Assembly (NCBI GenBank): GCA_016716885.1
Contig: JADJUV010000045.1
Location: forward strand, 1-61,412
DNA length: 61,412 nucleotides
Direction of reading: 5' to 3'
Source: Candidatus Trichofilum aggregatum
GTDB lineage: Bacteria > Chloroflexota > Anaerolineae > Promineifilales > Promineifilaceae
In this document: in pieces, positions 16,256 through 24,816 of the stretch
Numbering within the stretch: the stretch's first letter is position 1
Layout of the letters: every line of letters begins with the position of its first letter
Translations under genes and position numbers: made by a program
The notes under the pieces: generated by a model
Database searches by the model: none
What the model was told of the DNA's origin: nothing
The model's input: the letters and a program-made list of their open reading frames with translations, nothing else

Positions 16256-16969
16256 ATGTTCAACTTTACGGATCAGGTGGTGGTGGTGACGGGGGCAGCG
16301 GGCAATTTGGGCGAGGCTGTCGCGGTGGCTTTTGATGCAGCGGGGGCCAACCTGGTGTTGGCGGATATGAATTATGACCGGTTGGAGCAAATGTATGGAG
16401 CGATGGCGGAAAAGGGAACGGCTTTGTTAGCGACGGTTAACTTGTTGGACGCGGCCGCGGTAGACGCCCTTTTCACTGATGCCCTGGACCAATTTGGCCG
16501 GGTAGACACCCTCGTCAACATCGCCGGGGGGTTTAGCATGGGGCCACGGCTGCACGAAACCCCACCCGAAACCTTTACCTTCATGTTCGACCTCAACGCC
16601 AAAACCGTCTACCACACCTGTCGTTCGGCGGTACCCCACATGCTGGCCCAGAAACAGGGCAAAATTATCAACATCGCCGCCCGCGCCGGTCTGGAAGGTA
16701 AAGCCAAAATGGCCGCTTATACCGCTTCTAAAAGCGCTGTCATCCGTCTCACCGAAGCCATGGCTGATGAACTGAAGGGTGAAGGTATTAACGTCAACTG
16801 CATCCTGCCCGGAACCATTGATACCCCACGCAACCGGAAAGATATGCCTGAGGCCGATTTTAACCGTTGGGTTCCCGCGGCCGCGTTAGCCGATGTCATC
16901 CTCTTCCTGGCCTCAGACGCCAGCCGCGCCATCCACGGCGCAGCCCTGCCCGTCTACGGCCTCAGCTAG
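16256..16969 (+). CDS. Short-chain dehydrogenase/reductase
   Basis: Classical SDR of 237 residues. The nucleotide motif is TGAAGNLG, LVNIAGG follows, and the active site shows NIAARAG with Tyr/Lys in YTASK; the C-terminal SDRs signature LPGTIDTP is present. The NIAA segment has no Ser at the usual catalytic position, so the nearby residues should be checked before assuming normal activity. AGGGGG eight bases before ATG 16256. The substrate is unknown. Confidence 0.88.
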   Translation: MFNFTDQVVVVTGAAGNLGEAVAVAFDAAGANLVLADMNYDRLEQMYGAMAEKGTALLATVNLLDAAAVDALFTDALDQFGRVDTLVNIAGGFSMGPRLHETPPETFTFMFDLNAKTVYHTCRSAVPHMLAQKQGKIINIAARAGLEGKAKMAAYTASKSAVIRLTEAMADELKGEGINVNCILPGTIDTPRNRKDMPEADFNRWVPAAALADVILFLASDASRAIHGAALPVYGLS

Positions 16970-17037
16970 GCATTCTTTGTGTCCCTTGCGTGGGCTATTT
17001 CAGATGGCTCACAGGTTATACAACAGAGGGTTTTACC

Positions 17038-17076
17038 AAGACCCTAAAGGTTTCTAAAAACCTTTAGGGTCTTTTT
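17038..17076. terminator. Strong bidirectional terminator
   Basis: Stem of about 16 bp built on ACCCTAAAGGTTT (17041-17053) and AAACCTTTAGGGT (17058-17070), loop CTAA, T-run after it. It sits between convergent SDR and PBP genes. Confidence 0.85.
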
Positions 17077-17081
17077 GCGTC

Positions 17082-20000
17082 TCAAGACGAGATTGGCTCC
17101 GGCGTGGGCGTTTCCGTGGGTGGTTCTACTTCGGGGGTGGATGTATTCGTGGGGAAAACGACCGTAGCCGGAACAGGGGGTGTTTCGGTGGCGGTGGGGA
17201 TGGGCGTAAACACCGTGGTCTCCGTAGCCGTGGGTGTGAGTGAGGCCGGGAGCGTCGGTGTTGGTGTAGGCGACACTGTCGGGGTTTCGGTGGGGGTTGT
17301 CGTAGGTGTAGGCGTTTCCGTAGGCTGTAATAGCGTCAGTAGCACCCGTGATTCCAGGGCAACCCGATCTTCTTCCGGCGTATACGGATTATCCGGCCCA
17401 TAGATAAGCAGGCGAATGGTAATCGGTCCACCATTAAGTGTGCTGGTATCCCAGGTTGCCAGCAATCCATCCTCAACCGCTATGGCTTGCAAGCCTAACA
17501 GTTCACCCCATCCGCCCGGATCATGGCTCAGGCCATACTCCAGGCGATAACCGACGTAGTTTGGCCCTTTGGCCGTACCACGAATATCAAAGGTGCCATT
17601 CACTTCACTATCCGCCACCGGGAAGGTGATCTCCACGACAGGACGGGGCGTTTCCGGGGTGCAGGATTCGGTGGGGGGCAAGCGTAGAGGCAAGGCGATA
17701 TTGCGTGCCCCCGCCCAGGCCTGACCCTCGGCTGTACCTTGAATCCAATTGAGGGCGTTGCTCTGCTCCCGCTCCATCACATCGTCACGGGCAATAGCGA
17801 TAGGGCTGAAAAAGCTGGCCTCAAATATGGCTTCGCGGCAGTTATCATTGGCTCGCAGATTGGTCCATAGATCAACCGGGACGTTTTGCAAAAAATCCTG
17901 ATCGGCTGACAGGGGCGGCTGGTCACCAACGAACAATTCACTCACCCGATTGGTACAACTGGCCCCAGGTTGCGTGCCAGAGTCAGCACAGATGCCCATT
18001 TCGATGACACCCGGCGGCCGCACAAATTGCAAGGGCTGTTTATCGCTATGGTAGGCCGTCATGAACTCATTCCAGATGGGGGCGGCGCTATTGCCACCGG
18101 AAACGCCTTGGGCCAGCGGTTCAGGAATGGTGTTGCCTACCCAGACGGCCGTAACGACATGGGGGGTGTAACCAATGGTCCAGCTATCACGCACATCAAA
18201 GGCCGTAGAGCCAGAGGTACCTGTTTTCGCGGCCGCGACGTGGCCCGGTAACACCAGCCAGTTATTCAAGCCAAAACTCGGTTGCCGGGCAGCATTATCG
18301 GAGAGGATATGAGTTAACAAATAAGCATGTTCGGGACGCATTACCTGAGCCGCGGCCGCGTCCGGGGCGGTGCGCTCAAACAAGATTTCACCACTCCGGT
18401 TTTCAATCCGCTGAATGGCATACGGATCAGGCTGATTACCCAGGTTGGCAATGGTAGCAAACGAGGTTGCCATATCCAGAGCACTCACTTCTACCCCACC
18501 CAGAGCCATCGCCAGCCCGACATTGCGTGGCTGGCCTGATTCCTCACAACCGGGATCAGAAAGTGTTTCCAGCCCATAAACCCGTGCTCGTTCGATAAAG
18601 GCACACACACCCACATATTCCAGGGCTTTGACGGCGGGGATGTTATAGGAGTTACCCAGCGCATAACGCAAACGAATCGGGCCGTGGAACCGGTCATCGT
18701 AGTTTTTGGGCACATAAGGGGCGTTGGCCCCATCAGGAAAGCTGGTGGGCACATCCCAGAAAAGGGTGGCGGGGGTCATGCCTTCCTCAAACGCGGCCGC
18801 GTAGACCAATGGTTTTATCGTCGAACCCGTCTGGCGCGGTTGCAGGGCCATATTCACCTGTCCGCTAATCGCCTCGTCATTAAAGTCCACACTGCCCACC
18901 AGAGCCAAAATTTCGCCACTGTCTGGCCTGATAGCCACCAAAGCGGCATTGTTTGCCCCAATGCTGTTGATGGCCTCTTGCCGGTTCGCCAGCGTCTGTT
19001 CAGCCAATTGTTGGGCCGATGGGTCAACGGTGGTGTAAATGCGTAAACCACCCCGGTAAATATTTTGCGCCCCCAGCAGACGCTCGGATTCGGTAAGGAC
19101 GTAAAACGTGAAATGGGGATACCGAATGGTCACTTCTGGCGGTGTCATCTGATAACGCACATAGTTAGCCGATTCATTAAGCGCGGCCTGCCCTTCTTCG
19201 GCCGTGATGTAATCTTCCTGACGCATGAGGAAGAGAACTTCGCTCTGCCGCCCCAGGGCCAGTTCTGGAGCCGTGATGGGGTCCCAGGCGGCGGGAGCCT
19301 GCGGCAACCCGGCCAGGAGTGAGGCTTCGGCCAGGGTTAAATCACGAGCCGATTTGTGGTAATACGTTTGCGCGGCCGCTTCAATGCCATACGCCCAGTT
19401 GCCATAATAAATCTCGTTCAGGTATAGCTCCAGGATTTCATTCTTCTCGTACCGGCGGTAAATTTCGGCCGAGAGAATAATTTCCCGCACTTTGCGGTTA
19501 AAGGTACGCTGGGTGCGCTCCTCTTCATCCAAAACAATGGCCCGCACCAGTTGTTGGGTAATGGTGCTGGCCCCAGAGACAAACTCCCCTTCTCGGGCCG
19601 CCTGGTAGACGGCCCGGGCAATGCCAATCGGATCAAAACCAGGGTTGGTGTAAAACCGGGAATCCTCGGTGGCGATGGTGGCAGAGATGAGGTAGGGGCT
19701 GATCTGACTCAACGGCACGTAGGTGCGGTTGCCCGCACTGGGATCGGCCAGGGAGTAGAGCAGGTTGCCGTTGCGGTCATAAATTTGGGCCGTTTCAAAC
19801 TGGCTGGCCTGGGCGCGCAAATCGGCCAGCTCGGGCAGATCGTTGGCGATGCTGGCATAGGCCAGGATAACCCCCATGCTGAGCAAGGCAAACCCAATCA
19901 CACTCAGGACGATGCCCCAGAGAAACAAGCGTTTGAAAGTCTGTCCCCAATTGCGGGGTGGTTTGGGCTTGGGGGGGCGACGGCGAGCCGGAGCGGCTTC

Positions 20001-20576
20001 GGGCGGCGGCACATAGACAGTGGGGCGCTCTGCGGGGGTGTCACGCACGGGTTGCCGGGTTGGCTGAACAGCCGGGCGCATAGCCGGCGGCGGCACCGGG
20101 TCCCGTTTGATGACCTGGGTGGCGGGGTAACGGGGATCAGGCGTAGGGGTTGGGGGTTGCGGCCGCGGTTGCGCCCTGTCCGGTGTAGGTTGTCGGTGGG
20201 CGGGAGGCGTGGGCGGATCTAACCTGGTTTGTCCCGGGAAGGCCACCCTCGGCTGAACTTTCGTAGCCCCTATATCTTGTGCCGGTGGGGGCGGTGATTG
20301 GGGCGATTCGCGGCGCGGGGATGGTATGAAGGGAGCAGGCGTTGAAGCGGGTGTGCCCCCCGTGGCTGGCCCGGTGCTGGTAGGGGCATCCCCGTCAACA
20401 TCTTCAGGGGGTACGGTCACTACCAGAGGCGAGGGTGTGGGATTACGGGTTGGCGACGGTGTTTCCCCGCTTAATTCATCCATCAAATCCATAAGGGAGA
20501 TGGTGTCTTCTTTTTTTTCTTCCGGCCCTGGTGGGGTTGGACGAGGATTGCGGCCGCGGTCTTTTTCATCAGTCAT
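17082..20576 (-). CDS. Class A penicillin-binding protein (bifunctional GT51/transpeptidase)
   Basis: Peptidoglycan synthase of 1164 residues. The order is: a Pro-rich disordered cytoplasmic region (about 1-200), one membrane helix (LFLWGIVLSVIGFALLSMGV), the GT51 glycosyltransferase (ATEDSRFYTNPGFDP with catalytic Glu; GASTITQQLVRA), and the transpeptidase with STIK, SYN and KTGTS motifs. After an Ig-like region a low-complexity Thr/Pro/Glu tail of about 90 residues follows. The membrane topology and all catalytic motifs are intact. It is longer than typical PBP1A (about 800) because of both low-complexity ends. Confidence 0.93.
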   Translation of the reverse strand: MTDEKDRGRNPRPTPPGPEEKKEDTISLMDLMDELSGETPSPTRNPTPSPLVVTVPPEDVDGDAPTSTGPATGGTPASTPAPFIPSPRRESPQSPPPPAQDIGATKVQPRVAFPGQTRLDPPTPPAHRQPTPDRAQPRPQPPTPTPDPRYPATQVIKRDPVPPPAMRPAVQPTRQPVRDTPAERPTVYVPPPEAAPARRRPPKPKPPRNWGQTFKRLFLWGIVLSVIGFALLSMGVILAYASIANDLPELADLRAQASQFETAQIYDRNGNLLYSLADPSAGNRTYVPLSQISPYLISATIATEDSRFYTNPGFDPIGIARAVYQAAREGEFVSGASTITQQLVRAIVLDEEERTQRTFNRKVREIILSAEIYRRYEKNEILELYLNEIYYGNWAYGIEAAAQTYYHKSARDLTLAEASLLAGLPQAPAAWDPITAPELALGRQSEVLFLMRQEDYITAEEGQAALNESANYVRYQMTPPEVTIRYPHFTFYVLTESERLLGAQNIYRGGLRIYTTVDPSAQQLAEQTLANRQEAINSIGANNAALVAIRPDSGEILALVGSVDFNDEAISGQVNMALQPRQTGSTIKPLVYAAAFEEGMTPATLFWDVPTSFPDGANAPYVPKNYDDRFHGPIRLRYALGNSYNIPAVKALEYVGVCAFIERARVYGLETLSDPGCEESGQPRNVGLAMALGGVEVSALDMATSFATIANLGNQPDPYAIQRIENRSGEILFERTAPDAAAAQVMRPEHAYLLTHILSDNAARQPSFGLNNWLVLPGHVAAAKTGTSGSTAFDVRDSWTIGYTPHVVTAVWVGNTIPEPLAQGVSGGNSAAPIWNEFMTAYHSDKQPLQFVRPPGVIEMGICADSGTQPGASCTNRVSELFVGDQPPLSADQDFLQNVPVDLWTNLRANDNCREAIFEASFFSPIAIARDDVMEREQSNALNWIQGTAEGQAWAGARNIALPLRLPPTESCTPETPRPVVEITFPVADSEVNGTFDIRGTAKGPNYVGYRLEYGLSHDPGGWGELLGLQAIAVEDGLLATWDTSTLNGGPITIRLLIYGPDNPYTPEEDRVALESRVLLTLLQPTETPTPTTTPTETPTVSPTPTPTLPASLTPTATETTVFTPIPTATETPPVPATVVFPTNTSTPEVEPPTETPTPEPISS

Positions 20577-20638
20577 AAGGCATACTCAGGCTTGAGGGTT
20601 AAGGGTGAATCAGCCACATCCTTTGGGCAGTTCACGCC

Positions 20639-21106
20639 TCAGCCCACACTACTTTTAATTAACATGACCCATTCGCCCCGTTGGACGACGTCGTTCTTAT
20701 GATTGATAACACTTACCTTCATGGTAACGTTGCCGCCGCCTAGCCGACGGAAGGCCTTCGTTTCCACTACTTCCAGTTCCACATGAACCGTATCACCAAT
20801 AAAAACGGGTAAACTGAACTTGCAAGATAGTTCACGAAAGGCCAGAACGGTATCTTCGATGACGCCGGTACGCACCGCCAAACCCGTGGCGATTGATTGC
20901 ACCAATAGCCCATGAGCGACGCGTTGCCCAAAAGGGGCTGTTTCAGCATACGCCGCATCGGTGTGAATACGGTTAAAATCCCCCGAAACGCCCGCAAAGG
21001 TCACGATATCGGCTTCGGTGATAGTACGACCTACGGTAACGACTTTGTCGCCAATGTTAAACTGCTCAAAGTAGCGGCCGCGAGAAATTGCGTTGTTATC
21101 AGTCAT
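20639..21106 (-). CDS. MaoC-like hot-dog dehydratase/hydratase
   Basis: 155 residues with the R-specific enoyl-CoA hydratase pattern: FAGVSGDFNRIHTD carries the catalytic Asp/His pair and VAHGLL follows. Hydrates or dehydrates acyl-CoA or a related thioester. ATG 21106 is preferred to 21112 because GAAGGA lies six bases upstream. It stands alone between the PBP gene and the DUF2442/DUF4160 pair. Confidence 0.87.
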   Translation of the reverse strand: MTDNNAISRGRYFEQFNIGDKVVTVGRTITEADIVTFAGVSGDFNRIHTDAAYAETAPFGQRVAHGLLVQSIATGLAVRTGVIEDTVLAFRELSCKFSLPVFIGDTVHVELEVVETKAFRRLGGGNVTMKVSVINHKNDVVQRGEWVMLIKSSVG

Positions 21107-21135
21107 GATCATTCCTTCGGTGGTGATGTATCAAA

Positions 21136-21423
21136 TCAGGCTGATTGTTCATCAGCTCCTGCCAGCAATCCGGCTACTGACAAATCTTCATCTATTTCAG
21201 ACCAGTGCAAGCTAGTCCCACCTCCACCAATTTCATATTGGGATCGCTGTTCTGGTGTAGCCTCATACAACAAAGGAAACCAGATGAGTGGTACATTGAT
21301 GATGCGTCCATCAGCCAAATACACTTTCATCATGTCCTCGCTAAACTGCACACTTTTCGCGAGTGCCGTCGTAGGGCGATAGGCTCGACGGAACTTTTTC
21401 TTTGTCTCAGCCAAGGTGTTCAT
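21136..21423 (-). CDS. DUF2442 protein
   Basis: 95 residues. SVQFSEDMMKVYLADGRIINVPLIWFPLL is the DUF2442 pattern: a strand, 'L.DGR.I.VPL.WFP.L' and a run of Arg/Tyr residues. It overlaps the upstream DUF4160 gene by 17 bp. These two families are commonly paired and have been suggested to be toxin-antitoxin-like; a function is not established here. Confidence 0.82.
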   Translation of the reverse strand: MNTLAETKKKFRRAYRPTTALAKSVQFSEDMMKVYLADGRIINVPLIWFPLLYEATPEQRSQYEIGGGGTSLHWSEIDEDLSVAGLLAGADEQSA

Positions 21424-21640
21424 GCCACGCCTCCAGAAATTCTTGTCGGTGCTCTTGCACCATACGAGCTATCTCATTTAATTCGTGACTCTTGAAGCCG
21501 TAGTTAGAGGCTAACTGGATAGACTCAAGCCAGAATTTAGCTTGATCTTCTCCGGCTTTTACATGGATGTGCGGAGGTTCATCGCCTTCGTTGCTAAAGA
21601 AATGAAAGCGATAACGACCAATGCGCCGTATTGTGGGCAT
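21407..21640 (-). CDS. DUF4160 protein
   Basis: 77 residues with the hallmark FFSNEGDEPPHIHVKAGEDQAKFWL and a C-terminal helix ending FLEAWHEHLG. First gene of the DUF4160-DUF2442 pair. Possibly a small mobile module; there are no flanking repeats to show this. Confidence 0.85.
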   Translation of the reverse strand: MPTIRRIGRYRFHFFSNEGDEPPHIHVKAGEDQAKFWLESIQLASNYGFKSHELNEIARMVQEHRQEFLEAWHEHLG

Positions 21641-21713
21641 AATTCACCCAAAGGGGCCTACTCGGTTTACACCCTCTACGGATTGAATTCGCAACACCAC
21701 GACACCCAGATTA

Positions 21714-22787
21714 TTAATTTTCCTGTAAGGCGGCAAGTTTAGCTGATTGGTCGGCGATGGTCAGGGCATCAATGAATGGCTCCAGGTTGCCTTCCATCAC
21801 GGCTTGCAAGTTGTGACTGGTGAAACCGATACGGTGATCGGTGACACGGCTTTGGGGGTAGTTATAGGTGCGGATTTTTTCACTCCGCTCACCGCTCCCC
21901 ACCTGGGCTTTACGGTCGGCGGCGACAGCAGCGTTTTGTTTGCTCTCTTCCATTTCCTGAAGCCGAGATTGCAAAATTTGCAGCGCCAAAAGCTTGTTTT
22001 GCGTCAAACTGCGCTGAGATTGAATGCGGATCATGATGCCCGTGGGTTTATGAACCACACGGGCGGCAGTGGCATTCTTCTGCATGTGCTGACCACCTGG
22101 CCCAGCCGAGAAGGTGTTGGTGATTTCCAGGTCGCGTTCATCCAGAACAATATCGACTTCTTCCAGTTCGGGCATAACGGCTACCGTGACGGTACTCGTG
22201 TGGATGCGCCCCTGGGATTCGGTGGCGGGTACACGTTGTATCCGGTGCACCCCACTTTCATATTTGAAGACCGAGTATGCCCCTTTGCCCTTGATTTGGA
22301 TAATCACTTCTTTATAACCACCGACGCCGGTTCGGTTTTCGTCAATCAGTTCCACTTTCCAGCCGCGTGTTTCGGCATAACGGGTATACATGCGGAACAA
22401 ATCAGCGGCGAAGAGGCCCGCTTCATCACCACCGGCACCAGCCCGGATTTCAATGTAGACGTTTTTGTCGTCGCGGGCGTCTTTGGGTACGAGGAGCTGA
22501 CGCATTTCGGCTTCTAGCGCTTCGATTTGGTGGTTGAGGTCGTTGATTTCCTCTTGGGCCATCTCTTGCAGATCGGGGTCTTCTTCTTGTTCGACCATTT
22601 CACGGGCAGAGATAAGTTGCCGGGCCGCGGCCGCGTGCGCCCGATATGCCAGCACAATAGGTTCAATGTCAGACCGTTCCTGAGCTAATTCGTTGAGTTT
22701 GCTGTAATCCGCCAGAACCGTCGGCTCGGTCATCTGCCGTTCCAATTCTTCATAACGGGACACAACTTGGGCAATCTGTTTAAGCAT
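21714..22787 (-). CDS. prfA: Peptide chain release factor 1
   Basis: Terminates translation at UAG and UAA. 357 residues. The stop-codon tripeptide PAT is in RVPATESQGRIHTS, which marks RF1 rather than RF2, and the peptidyl-tRNA hydrolysis motif GGQ is in AGPGGQHMQKN. ATG 22787 (MLKQIAQ) is the conserved family start; the open frame extends to 22868 without a better site. No prmC (GGQ methylase) follows; downstream are the DUF4160/DUF2442 genes. Confidence 0.95.
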   Translation of the reverse strand: MLKQIAQVVSRYEELERQMTEPTVLADYSKLNELAQERSDIEPIVLAYRAHAAAARQLISAREMVEQEEDPDLQEMAQEEINDLNHQIEALEAEMRQLLVPKDARDDKNVYIEIRAGAGGDEAGLFAADLFRMYTRYAETRGWKVELIDENRTGVGGYKEVIIQIKGKGAYSVFKYESGVHRIQRVPATESQGRIHTSTVTVAVMPELEEVDIVLDERDLEITNTFSAGPGGQHMQKNATAARVVHKPTGIMIRIQSQRSLTQNKLLALQILQSRLQEMEESKQNAAVAADRKAQVGSGERSEKIRTYNYPQSRVTDHRIGFTSHNLQAVMEGNLEPFIDALTIADQSAKLAALQEN

Positions 22788-22881
22788 AGTTGAGGTTAAC
22801 GTGTTGGGTATTGGGTACGTTTGATTCGTTAAAAAATACGCAATACCAGATAGATTTTTGTCAGCCAATTATAGCGGCTTG

Positions 22882-23871
22882 TCACTTCTTACGCTTGAAT
22901 AGCCCTGTTTGCCAGTACCACTCCAGCGTAATTTTAGCCCCAATGGCAAAGGGTGTAGCCATAAAACCCAGTTCCCGTTCCGCTTTAGCGGTGGAAACAA
23001 ACCAATCGCCAAAGATATATGGTTCCAACCCCATCGGATAAATGGGTTCGTGACCGGTATAGCGGGAAAGGGCCGTCCAGACACGGGCCAGGGGAACCAT
23101 CAGCTTGCGCGGGGCGGAGAGGCGAAAATGGCTGATGCCTGCCAGGTCACTCACAATCGCATTGAGGGAGTTGTGATCCAGGGATTGGCCACAAATGTTA
23201 TAAATTTCGCCTACCTGCCCTTTTTGTAGGGCCAGGACAATGCCCCGCGCTACATCGGGCACGAAGGCAGGAAAAGTAATATGACGACCCCCATCTGTTT
23301 TGGCTCGCCAGCCCCGTAGTGGCTCCTCAAAGAAGAGGCGGTTGAAGGCGTAGTGCCCCCAGGGGCCGTAGAAGGCACCCGGACGTAAAACAATGACGGG
23401 TAAATCACGCTCGCGCTGGTAGGCCAGGGCGAGTTGTTCCCCTTCGAGTTTGGTGCGTTGGTAGGGGCCAATGGGTTTGGCCGGATAGGTTTCGTCTATG
23501 ATGCGTTCGCCAGCGGGATGACCAGCGACGGCGATGGTGGAGATGTGGACAAAGCGTTGGATGGGATGATTCGCGGCCGCGGCCAGAACTGTGGCTGTGC
23601 CTCCCACATTCGTCTGCCAGAAATCCGCCCAATTGCCCCAAAAACGAAAATGTCCGGCGGCATGAATGACCGCCCAACACCCTTCCATCGCTTTATTGAT
23701 GGCCGGTTCATCATTGATGTCTTGTGCATAGGCCAGGTCTACACCCTGTTCAAGCAGGAAGCGGGTATCACTTTGCGGCCGCGCCAAGGCCCGTACCTTA
23801 TATCCCTGCGCGTTCAAGTGGGGAATCAAGTTGTGGCCGAGAAAGCCAGTAGCGCCGGTGACCAGTATCAT
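22882..23871 (-). CDS. NAD-dependent epimerase/dehydratase (extended SDR)
   Basis: 329 residues. The Rossmann motif GATGFLGHNL begins at residue 6 and the catalytic Tyr/Lys pair is in PYQRTKLEGE, with Ser/Thr in HISTIAVAG. LRPGAFYGPWG is typical of the 3-beta-HSD/dihydroflavonol reductase-like branch. The substrate cannot be named. The gene sits between prfA and tRNA-Arg on the same strand. Confidence 0.87.
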   Translation of the reverse strand: MILVTGATGFLGHNLIPHLNAQGYKVRALARPQSDTRFLLEQGVDLAYAQDINDEPAINKAMEGCWAVIHAAGHFRFWGNWADFWQTNVGGTATVLAAAANHPIQRFVHISTIAVAGHPAGERIIDETYPAKPIGPYQRTKLEGEQLALAYQRERDLPVIVLRPGAFYGPWGHYAFNRLFFEEPLRGWRAKTDGGRHITFPAFVPDVARGIVLALQKGQVGEIYNICGQSLDHNSLNAIVSDLAGISHFRLSAPRKLMVPLARVWTALSRYTGHEPIYPMGLEPYIFGDWFVSTAKAERELGFMATPFAIGAKITLEWYWQTGLFKRKK

Positions 23872-23885
23872 GTTGGAAACTACCT

Positions 23886-23916
23886 GACAAAAAAACGACC
23901 GTTTTTCACGGTCGTT
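23886..23916 (-). terminator. Terminator of the tRNA-Arg gene
   Basis: On the minus strand the stem AACGACCG/CGGTCGTT (23894-23901 with 23909-23916) is followed by a run of eight T, just downstream of tRNA-Arg. Confidence 0.8.
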
Positions 23917-23930
23917 ACAGTTTGATAATG

Positions 23931-24003
23931 TACCCCAGGAGGGAATCGAACCCCCAACCTGCGGATTAGAAGTCCGTTGCTCTATCCTTTGAGCTACTGG
24001 GGC
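23931..24003 (-). tRNA. tRNA-Arg (anticodon TCT)
   Basis: 73 nt cloverleaf. The acceptor arms are GCCCCAG and CTGGGGT, the anticodon loop is CTTCTAA (anticodon TCT, reads AGA), and the T-loop is GGTTCGATTCC. No CCA is encoded. The first acceptor pair is G-U. Confidence 0.95.
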
Positions 24004-24076
24004 AATTAATAATGAATGGCTGAATTCTAAACGTCCACCAGATAGCCGTCAACTCATCGCAAGTCCCTATCGTTGA

Positions 24077-24325
24077 CTAACCACCAGCGGAAGGGGGGAA
24101 GAAGGCCAATTTATCGGCGGGTTGGAGGGGAGTTTCCAGGGGAACATTTTGGTTATTGATCGCGGCCGCGACCACCATCCCCTCATCAAGCCCCAGCCTG
24201 GTCATAACCGTTTGCGGTGATTCTCCAGGCTGGCAAACCAGAATAAACGGATGATGGGCCGCACCAGCTTGATTCGCTGGCCGATGCCGACGCAAAACCC
24301 CATGTAACTTAACCTCAACTTCCAC
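24077..24325 (-). CDS. MoaD/ThiS-type ubiquitin-like sulfur carrier
   Basis: 82 residues, GTG start. A beta-grasp pattern (EVEVKLHGVLRR, LGLDEGMVVAAAINNQNVPL, DKLAFFPPSAGG) ends in the double glycine that is thiocarboxylated in MoaD and ThiS. It could serve molybdopterin, thiamine or another sulfur-transfer pathway. No moaE or thiG neighbour is present to decide. Confidence 0.78.
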   Translation of the reverse strand: MEVEVKLHGVLRRHRPANQAGAAHHPFILVCQPGESPQTVMTRLGLDEGMVVAAAINNQNVPLETPLQPADKLAFFPPSAGG

Positions 24326-24343
24326 AATGCACCCAGAACATGA

Positions 24344-24790
24344 CTAATCTTCATCAAAAACGGGGCGGATACCGTGATAAACCTGCGCCACACCAAATGT
24401 CTTAACGATCACCTGTGGGTCACGGCGCACCTTGGCCCCAATTTCCAGACCCGTCATGGGCTGATTGGCATTGGCCAACAAAATGCAAAACACGGCATCT
24501 ACCAGCGAAGACTTAGCGATAAACTCATCCGTTAATTCGCTGAAGTACGTTTGCATCATGAACTGAAAACCATCTACTCGCTGAACTTCACCGGTTTGTG
24601 GATTAACAAGGTCCACTTCATTCATGTCATTGGCGGTCAGGTTTTCATTTTGTAACTGCAAACGGGAAAGGATAAACCCTTTCAGATCAAGATTAGACGT
24701 GTCCCACCAGTGATAATCAATGTAAAACCGGGTGTCTGGGGTAACAACATTGAGCTTAGGAGTAGCAAACTTAGGACGTGGATTACTCAT
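24344..24790 (-). CDS. Conserved-looking protein of unknown function
   Basis: 148 residues, soluble, no signal. Not recognised. It follows the 524-residue unknown gene by 26 bp on the same strand, so the two are probably an operon. FYIDYHWWDTSNLDLKGF and the C-terminal QVIVKTFGVAQVYHGIRP may be the conserved parts; the latter resembles a short DNA- or protein-binding motif, but I cannot assign it. Confidence 0.7.
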   Translation of the reverse strand: MSNPRPKFATPKLNVVTPDTRFYIDYHWWDTSNLDLKGFILSRLQLQNENLTANDMNEVDLVNPQTGEVQRVDGFQFMMQTYFSELTDEFIAKSSLVDAVFCILLANANQPMTGLEIGAKVRRDPQVIVKTFGVAQVYHGIRPVFDED

Positions 24791-24816
24791 GATTCACCGA
24801 TTTCCAGGCTAGTGGC

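Noticed and set aside
14872..16969. thrC and the SDR gene as parts of the BMC pathway
   Set aside because: They lie beyond a terminator and a divergent regulator and have no encapsulation-type N-terminal helices.
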